A stretch of 61,904 nt of DNA from Syntrophomonas sp. (GTDB lineage: Bacteria; Bacillota; Syntrophomonadia; Syntrophomonadales; Syntrophomonadaceae). Position numbers and translations under genes: made by a program. This document shows, in pieces, positions 1 to 7,858 of this stretch. The stretch is taken from contig JAENYG010000021.1 in NCBI GenBank assembly GCA_016841875.1, positions 1 to 61,904 of the forward strand, given 5' to 3'. The notes beneath the pieces were generated by a model. It saw only the letters and a list, made by a program, of their open reading frames with translations. It did no database searches and was not told the origin of the DNA. The number at the start of each line of letters is the position of its first letter. Position 1 is the first letter of the stretch.

Positions 1-59
1 TTTCTGCTGCTCAGTTATAAAGGGAAATGGGTGACATTTTCCCTGACTATTGACATCCT

Positions 60-90
60 GGGAAGCAGGGGAACGGTCCTTCTACTTCCC
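60..90. repeat. REP-like palindrome with GACGGTCC-type core
   Basis: This is an imperfect palindrome beginning GGGAAGCAGGGG and ending CTACTTCCC, with ACGGTCC in the middle. It belongs to the same sequence family as the paired copies at 2869-2937. Such intergenic palindromes are common in clostridial genomes. No function can be read from the sequence. Confidence 0.6.
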
Positions 91-122
91 TTCTCAACAA
101 CCTGCAATAAAGCCCATTGGGC

Positions 123-168
123 CTTATGTCTGCTGGGGGCCGAGGGGGGTAACCCCAGCGGACATAAG
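123..168. other. Long perfect-stem inverted repeat
   Basis: Arms CTTATGTCTGCTGGGG (123-138) and CCCCAGCGGACATAAG (153-168) pair over 16 positions with one G-U, around a 14-base purine-rich loop. A shorter palindrome, GCCCATTGGGC, precedes it. Neither strand has a clear T-run directly after the stem, so it is not a typical intrinsic terminator. It may be the end of a mobile element or of a structured RNA cut by the window edge. Confidence 0.5.
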
Positions 169-295
169 AAGAATATATACTAAAGGGGGAGTTACAGGGT
201 ATGAAAATGAGGGTTAGAATTAACGTCTATTCCTAATATCAATTTTAAATATTTGATATAACCTGGTTTATATAGATAGCTGCATATGAGTTATT

Positions 296-484
296 TTAGA
301 CCACATCTAACCATTCGCAAGGTATCCAGTTGCTTATCTTATTACCTATTAATACCTTGCATTCGATATTGCTCCTATAGCAACTAAGACCTTGTCTAGC
401 TCGTTGGCTTACAACTACAACTATACCTTCTTGACCAAAAAACACTTCCGTTGGATCCTTAATTATCACTCTTTGCTTTAGCAC
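296..484 (-). CDS. Small orphan protein, 62 aa, possible KOW-like fold
   Basis: I do not recognise the family. The start is GTG at 484 with a good ribosome site (AAAGGTGG, 9 bases upstream). A sigma-54-type promoter lies about 70 bases upstream on the same strand. These two signals, rather than homology, are why I treat it as real. The N-terminal half (VIIKDPTEVFFGQEGIVVVV) has the pattern of a KOW/SH3-like strand-turn-strand, as in NusG or L24-type RNA-binding modules; that is an inference. There is no signal peptide or membrane segment. The C-terminal part is basic with two cysteines (CYRSNIEC). Confidence 0.5.
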   Translation of the reverse strand: MLKQRVIIKDPTEVFFGQEGIVVVVSQRARQGLSCYRSNIECKVLIGNKISNWIPCEWLDVV

Positions 485-554
485 TTTTTTTCAACCACCT
501 TTACTACGTATCTTGCTGAAATGAATATGTTTTGCTCACGTTTAAATATTTATA

Positions 555-570
555 TGCAATAAGCATGCCA
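555..570 (-). promoter_or_regulatory. Sigma-54-type (-24/-12) promoter
   Basis: Read on the minus strand the site is TGGCATGCTTATTGCA. It has the invariant GG and GC dinucleotides ten bases apart and matches the known consensus TGGCAC-N5-TTGCW except for T in place of the final C. It points at the 62-residue gene whose start is at 484. Confidence 0.7.
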
Positions 571-611
571 TAATTGAGTTTAACAAAATTTATATATTCT
601 ATATAAACTTC

Positions 612-671
612 AGGATGTTATAAATATACTTTGGCAAATAGTAAATCGTTATATTTACTTCCCAACATCCT
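612..671. other. Widely spaced inverted repeat upstream of a sigma-54-type site
   Basis: AGGATGTT (612-619) and AACATCCT (664-671) form an 8-base inverted repeat. AAATATA-like extensions lie inside each arm. The repeat sits 40-100 bases upstream of the -24 element at 570. That is where enhancer-binding activators usually bind, so it is a candidate upstream activating sequence by position only. Confidence 0.35.
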
Positions 672-1022
672 ATTCATGGAAGTCCATCCAAGATAATGAC
701 AAAAGCATCTAACTAAATATGTGGTTTTTATGTTGATTAATTGTTTTAAACAACAACACTGTAGGATTTTCTTACATAAAAGGCTTTCCGTTGATTAAAT
801 GCGGTAGAAGCAGCTAAATTTGCTATCATCACGGTCATATGGACTTTGGCGCACTTTTCTATATCAAGAATCTATCATCAAGCAATTGTAAGTCCTGATA
901 TTGAATGTGTATCCGATATAGAAAGGATTATCATTGCTAAAGGCGCTCTCTTCGCTAGCAAAAGGGATAACGTTACATTCCCAAAGGAAGTGATAGCGGA
1001 AAGGGGCGTTAAAGCTAGAAAG
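672..1022. other. Non-coding stretch between divergent sigma-54-type promoters
   Basis: I see no convincing gene here. Overlapping short open frames occur on both strands (846-1073 plus, 864-1103 minus), but neither has a ribosome site or a recognisable sequence, and a promoter for the next gene lies inside them. The region probably holds the activator sites for the promoters at 555-570 and 1023-1038. Confidence 0.4.
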
Positions 1023-1038
1023 TGGCATATAAATTGCA
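1023..1038 (+). promoter_or_regulatory. Sigma-54-type (-24/-12) promoter of the acetate transporter
   Basis: The sequence TGGCATATAAATTGCA has GG and GC spaced by ten bases and a TTGCA -12 box. The transporter start codon is 114 bases downstream, leaving a leader of about 100 bases. A strong AAGGAGGTGA motif lies in that leader at about 1082-1091, without an obvious long reading frame after it. Confidence 0.75.
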
Positions 1039-1151
1039 ATAGTATAGATTCGGGATATAGCATTAGTCAATAAATATTGGCAAGGAGGTGAAAAGGAAGT
1101 CAAGGATAAGGGTGTCTGTTTACAAATAATTTTAGAATGGAGTGTTTTTAA

Positions 1152-1781
1152 ATGTCAGGTCATGGAACAGGATGGGCAAATCCCTCACCAGCAGGTCTGG
1201 TAGCTTTAGCTTTAGCGTTAGTTCTATTTTATGCAGTAATAGGAGGACATGTAGAAGGAACTGCTGCTCCTTTAGTAGGATTGTGGTTGTTGGGTGGATT
1301 TGTAGTTCAGATCATTGTAGCTCTTATTGAACTCAAAGAAGGGGCTTTTGTAGGCGGCAATGTATTTACTATTTTCGCTGCATTCTTTATGCTTACAGGG
1401 GCTGCTAGTTTTTATTTCAAGTACTTCGCAGGAATTAATGGCTGGCCTCTTGATACTACGGTAGATGGTTATGCCTGGGCAGTTTTGACCGTTACCTTGA
1501 TAATATTTACTCCAGCATATTTCAAAACAACTCCTGCAGCATTTAATATTCTGTTTTTATTGATGGACATTGGATTAGTTATTCTAACCCTTATGGATCT
1601 TCACATTATTTCACATCACCCCTGGGCATCAATATTTTCAAACATGTGTTTGGTAAACACTTGCCTTACACTATACATCGTTGCAGCAATAGTAATTAAT
1701 AGTACTTTCGCTAAAGTCATATTGCCTATGGGAGCGCCTTTTATAAAAGCCAAACCAGAAACTAGTAATATAGCGTCATAG
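1152..1781 (+). CDS. Acetate uptake transporter, GPR1/FUN34/YaaH (SatP) family
   Basis: This is a 209-residue integral membrane protein with six predicted hydrophobic segments, the usual size for the family. The N-terminal NPSPAGL (residues 10-16) is a variant of the family signature NPAPLGL. A GG-containing turn (FVGGNVFTIFAAFF) follows the second segment. Characterised members move acetate or succinate, usually with protons. In a syntrophic acid oxidiser it could also export acetate; direction is an inference. The ATG at 1152 is preceded by GGAGTG. It is a single gene behind a sigma-54-type promoter, so it is probably induced by an enhancer-binding regulator. A structured non-coding stretch follows. 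Confidence 0.85.
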   Translation: MSGHGTGWANPSPAGLVALALALVLFYAVIGGHVEGTAAPLVGLWLLGGFVVQIIVALIELKEGAFVGGNVFTIFAAFFMLTGAASFYFKYFAGINGWPLDTTVDGYAWAVLTVTLIIFTPAYFKTTPAAFNILFLLMDIGLVILTLMDLHIISHHPWASIFSNMCLVNTCLTLYIVAAIVINSTFAKVILPMGAPFIKAKPETSNIAS

Positions 1782-1793
1782 ATCGTATAGAAA

Positions 1794-1960
1794 GATAGAA
1801 TAGCGTGGAAGGCACGGCGAGTTCTCGTCTTCTCCCTCCACCGTACGCATCGTTCGGAATACCGTCTTGGTAACCCACAATATGTGTCCCTCATCGAGTG
1901 GGAGGGGGCGACTAGCCCCCATCCTCTCACACCATCGAATTTTCTCATCGATCATTTTTA
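1794..1960. other. Structured non-coding remnant
   Basis: Downstream of the transporter lies a GC-richer stretch. It contains the hairpin GGGGGC-GACTA-GCCCCC (about 1905-1921) and paired GAGTTCTCGTC / CCACCGTACG segments. It looks like the end of a mobile element or intron rather than host intergenic DNA. I could not assign it to a family. Confidence 0.3.
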
Positions 1961-2019
1961 ACGTATTAGATCTTAATTATCTTCCCCCCTTGCAAGCCGT
2001 ATTATCGATTCCGGTTATT

Positions 2020-2856
2020 CTAATCCAGGCTGATTCGTCCCAGCTTTCCTTTACGAAAATCCTGCAAGAGTAATTTGCAGGTCTTTGCTGTATCTGGACG
2101 TCCTTCTTTAAGTAAATGTCCCCTCAGAATTGATATGTCGTCCAATATTTCCTCATTAGGCTTATTAATGTCTTTTAGCTTTAACTTACCTAATAACACA
2201 TCGGGCTTCTTCTCTTTCAATACTTCCAACAGAAAAAGGGCAACTTCATATTCCTGATAGGCGTTTTCTCCCACTATGTTTAAAAGCGCAAGTTTCATAC
2301 CCTGCTGGTCATTTTCAATTTTAGGCCACATCAGTCCAGGAGTATCCATCAATTCAATATCATCCCGTATGCGAATCCACTGCTGCCCCCTGGTCACACC
2401 TGGCCTAGCACCGGTCTGAGCCACTTTTTTCCCTACCAGACAGTTCAGGAAGGTTGATTTTCCAACATTGGGAACACCAGCCACCATAACCCGCACTGCC
2501 CGGACTCGTCTGCCCCTGGCCAGCATCTTGTCTGCCTGTTCACGAAAGGTATCGCTGATTAGCTGAACTACCCCTTTGCTTCCCCGGCCATCCAATGAAT
2601 TTATAGTCGCTACTGGGATTCCCTCTGCTGCGAATTGGGCCGCAAATTTCCTGGTATCGCTTGGATCAGCCAGATCCACCTTGCTAAATATCATAATTAT
2701 GCTTTTTTTGCCGGCTATCCTTTCCAAATCAATATTTCTGCAGGAAAAAGGCGCTCTGGCATCCAGCAGTATTAGAACCATATCTACCATTTTGAGATTT
2801 TTTTCTATTTCTCGTCGGGCTTTAACCATATGCCCGGGATACCAGTTAATACTCAC
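2020..2856 (-). CDS. rbgA: Ribosome biogenesis GTPase RbgA (YlqF)
   Basis: This is a circularly permuted GTPase that acts late in 50S subunit assembly. The G-motif order is diagnostic: the G4 motif SKVD comes first (near residue 58), followed by the P-loop GVPNVGKST and then DTPG. The protein begins INWYPGHMVKARREIE, the usual RbgA N-terminus. I place the start at the GTG at 2856, because GGAGG lies 6 bases upstream. The open frame continues upstream to 2916, but that extension runs into a REP-like repeat and is not protein-like. Its position directly after rplS is conserved in Firmicutes. Confidence 0.93.
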   Translation of the reverse strand: MSINWYPGHMVKARREIEKNLKMVDMVLILLDARAPFSCRNIDLERIAGKKSIIMIFSKVDLADPSDTRKFAAQFAAEGIPVATINSLDGRGSKGVVQLISDTFREQADKMLARGRRVRAVRVMVAGVPNVGKSTFLNCLVGKKVAQTGARPGVTRGQQWIRIRDDIELMDTPGLMWPKIENDQQGMKLALLNIVGENAYQEYEVALFLLEVLKEKKPDVLLGKLKLKDINKPNEEILDDISILRGHLLKEGRPDTAKTCKLLLQDFRKGKLGRISLD

Positions 2857-2868
2857 AATACAACCTCC

Positions 2869-2937
2869 GAAGCAAGGGGACGGCCCTTCTGCTTCCTTCT
2901 TTTTTGGGGGAAGCAAAAGGACCGTCCCCTTGCTTCC
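2869..2937. repeat. Paired REP-like palindromes (inverted copies)
   Basis: Two near-identical copies in opposite orientation (2869-2896 and 2909-2937) share the core GGGGACGGTCC/CC and GAAGC...GCTTCC ends. They are separated by a short T/G-rich spacer and can fold as one long hairpin. They sit between rplS and rbgA, directly upstream of the rbgA ribosome site. A related copy is at 60-90. Confidence 0.7.
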
Positions 2938-2942
2938 AATTA

Positions 2943-2971
2943 AAAAAGAATACCTGGTCGGTATTCTTTTT
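2943..2971 (-). terminator. Rho-independent-type terminator after rplS
   Basis: On the minus strand, AAAAAGAATACC pairs with GGTATTCTTTTT around GACCA, ending in a T-run. It lies 10 bases after the rplS stop and upstream of rbgA, so rbgA expression may be attenuated relative to the ribosomal protein gene. Confidence 0.7.
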
Positions 2972-2980
2972 ACAGCTTTT

Positions 2981-3331
2981 CTAGTATCTGCCTTTTTCCT
3001 TAACTCGGGCCTTTTTGCCCATAAGTTTCCTTAAGTAATACAACCTGGCGCGACGGACTTTACCCCGCCTGGTAACTTCAATCTTATCGATTCTTGGTGA
3101 GTGTATAGGAAAGGTTCTTTCTACCGCTACACCGTAAGATATCCTTCGCACGGTAAAGGTCCGGGATAGGCCTCCACCTCTGATTTTTATTACGGTTCCC
3201 TCGAATACCTGTATTCTTTCCCGCGTACCCTCGACTACCTTAACATGTACCTTCACGGTATCTCCAGGGCCGAAGCGGGGAATATCCTGTTTATAATGTT
3301 CTTCTTCTATTGATCTAATGATATCTTGCAT
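2981..3331 (-). CDS. rplS: 50S ribosomal protein L19
   Basis: The 116-residue protein matches L19 over its length: [12 protein letters not shown], then [40 protein letters not shown] and the basic C-terminus [15 protein letters not shown]19 sits at the 30S-50S interface. The ATG at 3331 has a GGAGG ribosome site 7 bases upstream. The open frame runs to 3406, but the extra residues are not L19-like. It follows trmD and the SpoU-like methyltransferase in the conserved operon. Confidence 0.96.
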   Translation of the reverse strand: MQDIIRSIEEEHYKQDIPRFGPGDTVKVHVKVVEGTRERIQVFEGTVIKIRGGGLSRTFTVRRISYGVAVERTFPIHSPRIDKIEVTRRGKVRRARLYYLRKLMGKKARVKEKGRY

Positions 3332-3445
3332 TCCTTCAACCTCCTTCCAACGGGTGTTCGTACATCTTATCTTAATGCAGCGGACCACCTTTTTTACACA
3401 GAACAATGGTATTATATCACAGTGGCTTTATGTTCTCAAGAAAAA

Positions 3446-4024
3446 CTAGTTCTGGAACCAAAATTCACCTAGTAATCGGTCCAGTATAATCGAAACCGCA
3501 CTTCTTACTGATAAATGATTGTAATCACTGCCGGCCTGCACCGGTTCCAATATGTAATCACATTTTTCTATGAGATCCTGGCTTATTCCCCAGCCGGTTC
3601 CAAAGAGTATGATAAAGACCTGTTCTTCACTGAAAATAAGGTTCTTCATCTTATGGCAGGAAATGCTATCAGGATAAATCCGGGCATCGGTAGCTACCGT
3701 TAAAGGCTTATTACCGGTTTCCCTTTCGATATCTGCTATAACGCTATCCAGATCAGCAGCCGTCTTTAATATACTAAACGCCTCCTGACGATCCGGATTG
3801 TACTGAGCACCATACCCCTGGCGCCAATAAGCCAGTATTTCATTCAAAAGATTATGCTGATTCTGGGATGGATGAACCACATAAAATCCTTCCACATTGT
3901 AGGTTCGTGCAGCCCTGGATATATCATGTAAATCCAGATTAGTAATGGATGTGGTTACTGTATCCATTCTCTTGTTATACATCGGGTAATGAAGGAGCGC
4001 TATATATACCCTGGATTTCCTCAC
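3446..4024 (-). CDS. SAM-dependent RNA methyltransferase (TM1570-like, SPOUT fold)
   Basis: The 192-residue protein resembles the family often found directly after trmD in Thermotoga and clostridia (Pfam Methyltrn_RNA_4, from memory). It starts VYIALLHYPMYNKR and contains TTSITNLDLHDISRAARTY and LFGTGWGISQDLI, the latter consistent with a knotted SAM-binding loop. The RNA substrate is unknown to me. I chose the GTG at 4024, because AGGGAGAG lies 6 bases upstream. This makes a 50-base overlap with the end of trmD and suggests translational coupling. Confidence 0.8.
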   Translation of the reverse strand: MRKSRVYIALLHYPMYNKRMDTVTTSITNLDLHDISRAARTYNVEGFYVVHPSQNQHNLLNEILAYWRQGYGAQYNPDRQEAFSILKTAADLDSVIADIERETGNKPLTVATDARIYPDSISCHKMKNLIFSEEQVFIILFGTGWGISQDLIEKCDYILEPVQAGSDYNHLSVRSAVSIILDRLLGEFWFQN

Positions 4025-4757
4025 TGCTTTTACTCTCCCTGTCGAATAATATTTCATACAATAATTGTTTTTCTTCTTCATCGAATTGGTGCTTCAGAAG
4101 CAGTTCAGGACGCTTCAATAATGTACGCAGGAGACTCTGTTTCTTTCTCCACTTCCGAATATTTTCATGGTGTCCCGAAACCAGCACCGGTGGCACTTCT
4201 CGATCCGCGTATACCTGGGGGCGAGTATAGTGAGGATATTCCAGCAGTGATGCGGAAAAAGACTCTTCTTCCAGTGATTTTTCATCTCCCAGCACTCCAG
4301 GGATCAACCGTACAGCTGCATCTATCAGTACCATGGCTGGGATTTCCCCGCCGGTGAGTATATAATCCCCGATAGATATTTCCTCATCAAACATATCGGC
4401 TGCCCTCTCATCTATTCCTTCATAATGCCCGCATAAAATGATGAGATGCTTTTTATAGGCTAGTTCCTGTACTTTGCTCTGCTCCAACACTTTGCCTTGA
4501 GGTGACATGTAAATCACCCATGAGTCCTCGGTTTGGTGATGCTTTATGGCAGCCTGAACTACATCAGATTTCATGACCATCCCCGGTCCTCCTCCATAGG
4601 GATAATCATCAACCTGCATATGTTTGTTCGTGGCAAAATTCCTTATGTTGGTAATATTAATTTCAGCCAGGGATTTGTCCCGCGCTCGTTTTATTATACT
4701 TTCCTCGAAGGTGGAAGAAAAAACTTGCGGGAAAAGTGTTAATATATCAATTCTCAT
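3975..4757 (-). CDS. trmD: tRNA (guanine-N1)-methyltransferase
   Basis: TrmD makes m1G37 in tRNAs reading CNN codons and prevents +1 frameshifting. The 260-residue protein carries the trefoil-knot motifs YGGGPGMV, GHYEGIDER, SIGDYILTGGE and LEYPHYTRP in order. The start ATG at 4757 gives the canonical MRIDILTLFP. It lies 19 bases after rimM. Its 3' end overlaps the next methyltransferase gene. Confidence 0.96.
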   Translation of the reverse strand: MRIDILTLFPQVFSSTFEESIIKRARDKSLAEINITNIRNFATNKHMQVDDYPYGGGPGMVMKSDVVQAAIKHHQTEDSWVIYMSPQGKVLEQSKVQELAYKKHLIILCGHYEGIDERAADMFDEEISIGDYILTGGEIPAMVLIDAAVRLIPGVLGDEKSLEEESFSASLLEYPHYTRPQVYADREVPPVLVSGHHENIRKWRKKQSLLRTLLKRPELLLKHQFDEEEKQLLYEILFDRESKSSEEIQGIYSAPSLPDV

Positions 4758-4776
4758 CTTTCCTCCTGGATATTCA

Positions 4777-5298
4777 TTACTTGTGCTCTATAAGTCCAGG
4801 TAATAATTTTACCCGCATCCTATTGAGTTCCAGGTCTACATCCAGAATTACATCCTTAATGGCCGGTATCAATACCTCTCCATACTGCTCTGACTTTATT
4901 ACATACACATCATTAGCCCCGGTCTCAAGTATATCCTTTAGCTCTCCCAGCCCGCCCAACTCAATGTCTTCTACCTGCATTCCCTGCAGTTGAAAGTGAT
5001 AATAATATCCTTCGGGTAACGGATATAATTGTTCCTCCGAAATTTTAATCAAAGCCCCATAATACTGTTTGGCTGTCTCCAAATTATCAATACGGTTGAA
5101 TTTGATTAACAGCTGTTGTTTATGCTTCCGACAGGTTTCAATGACAAATTCATCTTGGGCCCTACCGGTATCAAGGATAACCTTCTGTAGTTCATTAAAT
5201 CTATCCGGGAAATCGGTGAGCGGGTTCACCTTAACTAACCCATGATATCCATGGGTTCCAGATATTCTCCCTATGCTGATAAGTTCATTTTCCTGCAC
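4777..5298 (-). CDS. rimM: Ribosome maturation factor RimM
   Basis: RimM helps 16S rRNA maturation in the 30S head and binds S19. The N-terminal ISIGRISGTHGYHGLVKV and the C-terminal PRC-barrel region (DVILDVDLELNRMRVKLLPGL) are typical, and the length is normal. Start choice is uncertain. GTG at 5298 has AGAGGTG 6 bases upstream and is preferred. ATG 5304 and GTG 5307 are also in frame, but the ribosome site is too close to both. The usually short khpA-rimM gap is filled here by a palindromic element. Confidence 0.93.
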   Translation of the reverse strand: MQENELISIGRISGTHGYHGLVKVNPLTDFPDRFNELQKVILDTGRAQDEFVIETCRKHKQQLLIKFNRIDNLETAKQYYGALIKISEEQLYPLPEGYYYHFQLQGMQVEDIELGGLGELKDILETGANDVYVIKSEQYGEVLIPAIKDVILDVDLELNRMRVKLLPGLIEHK

Positions 5299-5372
5299 CT
5301 GCATCACCTCTTACGTACCAGTAAACAATCCGGATATTAATCCCCAAAAAAGATTAGATAACAAAAGCTTAA

Positions 5373-5697
5373 GGCTATAATATAGCCCTCCAACTTGTCA
5401 ACAAAGTCGGCAAGCTGCCAGGCCGATGACAGAAGCCCCTTCCGGGGACCACACTTTAGCTCGCTGGGCTCAAAATAATATGGAAGTGAAGATCGAGGCA
5501 TGAAAAAAGGCCGGGATTGAGTCGTACCTGAGTACGTTGATTGAGCGGGCTTCTTTATCACTTGTAAGCCCTGCGCGAACCCTAAATTGCACCCTTAATT
5601 GTACCGCAATGAAATGCATGCACATCAGCTGCCCCGTAAGCGGGGTATCCTGTAAAGGGCTTTTGTCATCGGCCTGAAGGGCTATAATATAGCCCTC
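5373..5697. mobile_element. Palindromic element (MITE-like) inside the rpsP-trmD operon
   Basis: An identical 18-base sequence, GGCTATAATATAGCCCTC, occurs at 5373-5390 and 5680-5697; each copy is itself nearly palindromic. Just inside, GGCCGATGACAGAAGCCC (5421-5438) is repeated inverted at 5654-5674 with two mismatches. A small hairpin, CCCCG-TAAG-CGGGG, lies at 5632-5645. The intervening 0.3 kb has no convincing gene. The arrangement fits a non-autonomous element with inverted ends and flanking repeats, or a structured RNA within the operon transcript. Confidence 0.55.
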
Positions 5698-5928
5698 TTA
5701 CCTCAATATCTCCACTACTACTCTTTTTCCTTCTTTTGCTGCCGTTGCCTTGGTAAGGGTACGAATGGATTTGGCTATTTTTCCCTGTTTACCAATTACC
5801 TTCCCCATATCATCAGGCGCAACTCGGAGTTCAATAATGATAGACCTTTCTCCTTCAATCTCCGTGACCTGGACCGCATCCGGGTTATCCACCAGAGATC
5901 TGGCAATATATTCCACAAGCGTTTTCAC
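5698..5928 (-). CDS. khpA: KH-domain RNA-binding protein KhpA (YlqC)
   Basis: A 76-residue single KH domain with the GxxG loop in VIGKQGKIAKSIRTL. KhpA proteins bind RNA, often with KhpB, and influence cell division and envelope growth in Gram-positives. The GTG start at 5928 follows AGGGGGTG. The gene sits between rpsP and rimM as in other Firmicutes. Its stop codon touches the copy of the palindromic repeat at 5680-5697. Confidence 0.93.
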   Translation of the reverse strand: MKTLVEYIARSLVDNPDAVQVTEIEGERSIIIELRVAPDDMGKVIGKQGKIAKSIRTLTKATAAKEGKRVVVEILR

Positions 5929-5957
5929 TTATGTTTCACCCCCTGCCTGAGTTAAAA

Positions 5958-6224
5958 TTATTTACGGCTTTCAGCAAATTTAGCCATGATACCCTGTTTT
6001 TTCAAAAGCGATTTAACCGTGTCAGACGCTTTTGCTCCAGTTGCGAGCCATTTCAAAGCTTTTTCTTCATCGATTTTCACAGTGGCAGGATTGGTAGTAG
6101 GATCATAATACCCTAATTCCTCAATAAATCTACCATCACGTGGAGATCTAGAATCCGCTACTACGACTCTATAAAAAGGTCTCTTCTTGGCACCCATTCT
6201 TTTTAATCTTATTTTTGTTGCCAC
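5958..6224 (-). CDS. rpsP: 30S ribosomal protein S16
   Basis: The 88-residue protein has the S16 N-terminus [20 protein letters not shown], followed by [20 protein letters not shown]16 stabilises the 5' domain of 16S rRNA. The GTG start at 6224 has GAGGAGGTG a few bases upstream. It follows ffh after a 270-base gap in which I see only weak hairpins, so it could also have its own promoter. Confidence 0.97.
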   Translation of the reverse strand: MATKIRLKRMGAKKRPFYRVVVADSRSPRDGRFIEELGYYDPTTNPATVKIDEEKALKWLATGAKASDTVKSLLKKQGIMAKFAESRK

Positions 6225-6494
6225 TCACTTCACCTCCTCTACATTAATTAATTATTTCACGGAAATAAACAGTATAAACAATTTTAGTAAATCCGTTTAC
6301 TCCCTATCAAATAACTGATGTTAATAAGAAATATTCTAAGAGAGGGAACATAACTCTTCTAATCGGCCAATCTCGAGACCACTCAGCTAACTTACAATTA
6401 AGAGCTAAGACCGGCCCCAAGCGTTCTTAAGCCTTCAGCCCCACCCTCAACCAATGTTCATTAATGGTTGTGGCCTGCGGCCATGGGGGGTATT

Positions 6495-7841
6495 TTAATT
6501 GAAGGGAAAATTCATGGGAGGAAAACCTCCTTTTTTCCCTTTCTTACTTATGTCCGCCAATTGTTTCATCATCTTCCGTGACTCTTCAAACTGCTTTAAT
6601 AAGCGGTTGACATCTTGAACCCGAGTTCCGCTTCCTCTGGCAATGCGTTTTTTGCGGCTGCCGTTGATAATGGTGGGATTACGCCTTTCGTCAGTAGTCA
6701 TTGATTGTATAATAGCTTCAATATGAACGATTTCTTTATCATCAAAACTGGCCGGCATCCCTTTAAGTTTTTTCCCCATACCGGGTATCATGCCCAGCAA
6801 CTCGTCCAGTGGGCCCATTGATTTGACCTGCTGCATCTGTTCCAAAAAATCTTCCAGGGTAAATTCCTGTTCTCTGATTTTGCGTTCCATCTCCCGGGCT
6901 TTATCCTGGTCTATATTTGCCTGGGCTTTTTCAACCAGACTTAATACATCACCCATCCCCAGTATTCTTGATGCCATACGATCTGGATAAAATGGTTCCA
7001 GAGCATCTAATTTCTCTCCCATACCGACAAACTTGATAGCGCAACCGGTTACCGCTTTAACCGATAGAGCTGCCCCACCCCTGCTGTCGCCATCCAGTTT
7101 AGTTAATATAACTCCAGACAGCCCTAATTGGGAATTAAAATGATCAGAAACATTAACCGCATCCTGTCCGGTCATAGCATCTACTACCAGGAGTATTTCA
7201 TCCGGTTTAACCGCCTCTTTGATCTGAACTAATTCATCCATCATTTCACTGTCAATATGCAGCCTCCCGGCGGTATCCAATATTATCATGTCACAGCCCC
7301 GGTTTTTAGCATACTCAATGGAAGCCCGGGCAATATCCAAGGGTTTGTTTTGCCCCATAGCAAAGACCGGTATCCCCGTTTGTTCTCCCAGAACCTGCAG
7401 CTGTTTAATGGCTGCGGGTCGGTAAATATCGCAGGCCACCAGCAGAGGTTTTCTTCCTTGTTTAACTAAGACCTTTCCTAATTTGGCCACCGTAGTAGTT
7501 TTTCCAGCCCCCTGCAGCCCAACTGCCATAAATATGGTGGGAGGCCGGGAGGAAAAGGTCAATTTGCTTTCCGATCCACCCATCAAGGCAGCCATTTCAT
7601 CGTGAACAATTTTAATAATCTGCTGTCCGGGAGTCAAACTTTGCAAGACTTCCTGCCCGATGGCTCTTTCTTTAACCCGTCCGATGAAATCTTTAACGAC
7701 CTTAAAGTTCACATCAGCTTCCAGCAGAGCAAGACGCACTTCTCGCATAGCTAAATTTACATCATCTTCACTGATCTTCCCTTTTCCCCGCAGCTTCTTA
7801 AAAACATCCTGCAGTCTTTGTGATAGCCCTTCAAAAGCCAC
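6495..7841 (-). CDS. ffh: Signal recognition particle protein Ffh
   Basis: The 448-residue SRP GTPase has the N, G and M domains in order: the N-domain start MAFEGLSQRLQDVFKKLRG, the P-loop GLQGAGKTTT, DTAGR, TKLDGDSRGG, then a methionine-rich M domain with GMIPGMGKKLKG and SGTRVQDVNRLLKQF. With 4.5S RNA and FtsY it targets nascent membrane proteins. No ffs RNA gene is seen in the window. It is 17 bases downstream of ylxM and probably co-transcribed with it. Confidence 0.97.
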   Translation of the reverse strand: MAFEGLSQRLQDVFKKLRGKGKISEDDVNLAMREVRLALLEADVNFKVVKDFIGRVKERAIGQEVLQSLTPGQQIIKIVHDEMAALMGGSESKLTFSSRPPTIFMAVGLQGAGKTTTVAKLGKVLVKQGRKPLLVACDIYRPAAIKQLQVLGEQTGIPVFAMGQNKPLDIARASIEYAKNRGCDMIILDTAGRLHIDSEMMDELVQIKEAVKPDEILLVVDAMTGQDAVNVSDHFNSQLGLSGVILTKLDGDSRGGAALSVKAVTGCAIKFVGMGEKLDALEPFYPDRMASRILGMGDVLSLVEKAQANIDQDKAREMERKIREQEFTLEDFLEQMQQVKSMGPLDELLGMIPGMGKKLKGMPASFDDKEIVHIEAIIQSMTTDERRNPTIINGSRKKRIARGSGTRVQDVNRLLKQFEESRKMMKQLADISKKGKKGGFPPMNFPFN

Positions 7842-7858
7842 TGTAACTCTCCTTTATC

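Noticed and set aside
846-1103. Open frames of 75 (plus) and 79 (minus) codons upstream of the acetate transporter
   Set aside because: They overlap each other on opposite strands, lack ribosome sites, and contain the sigma-54-type promoter of the next gene.
5337-5561. 74-codon minus-strand frame between khpA and rimM
   Set aside because: It lies inside the palindromic element, has no ribosome site and no protein-like composition.
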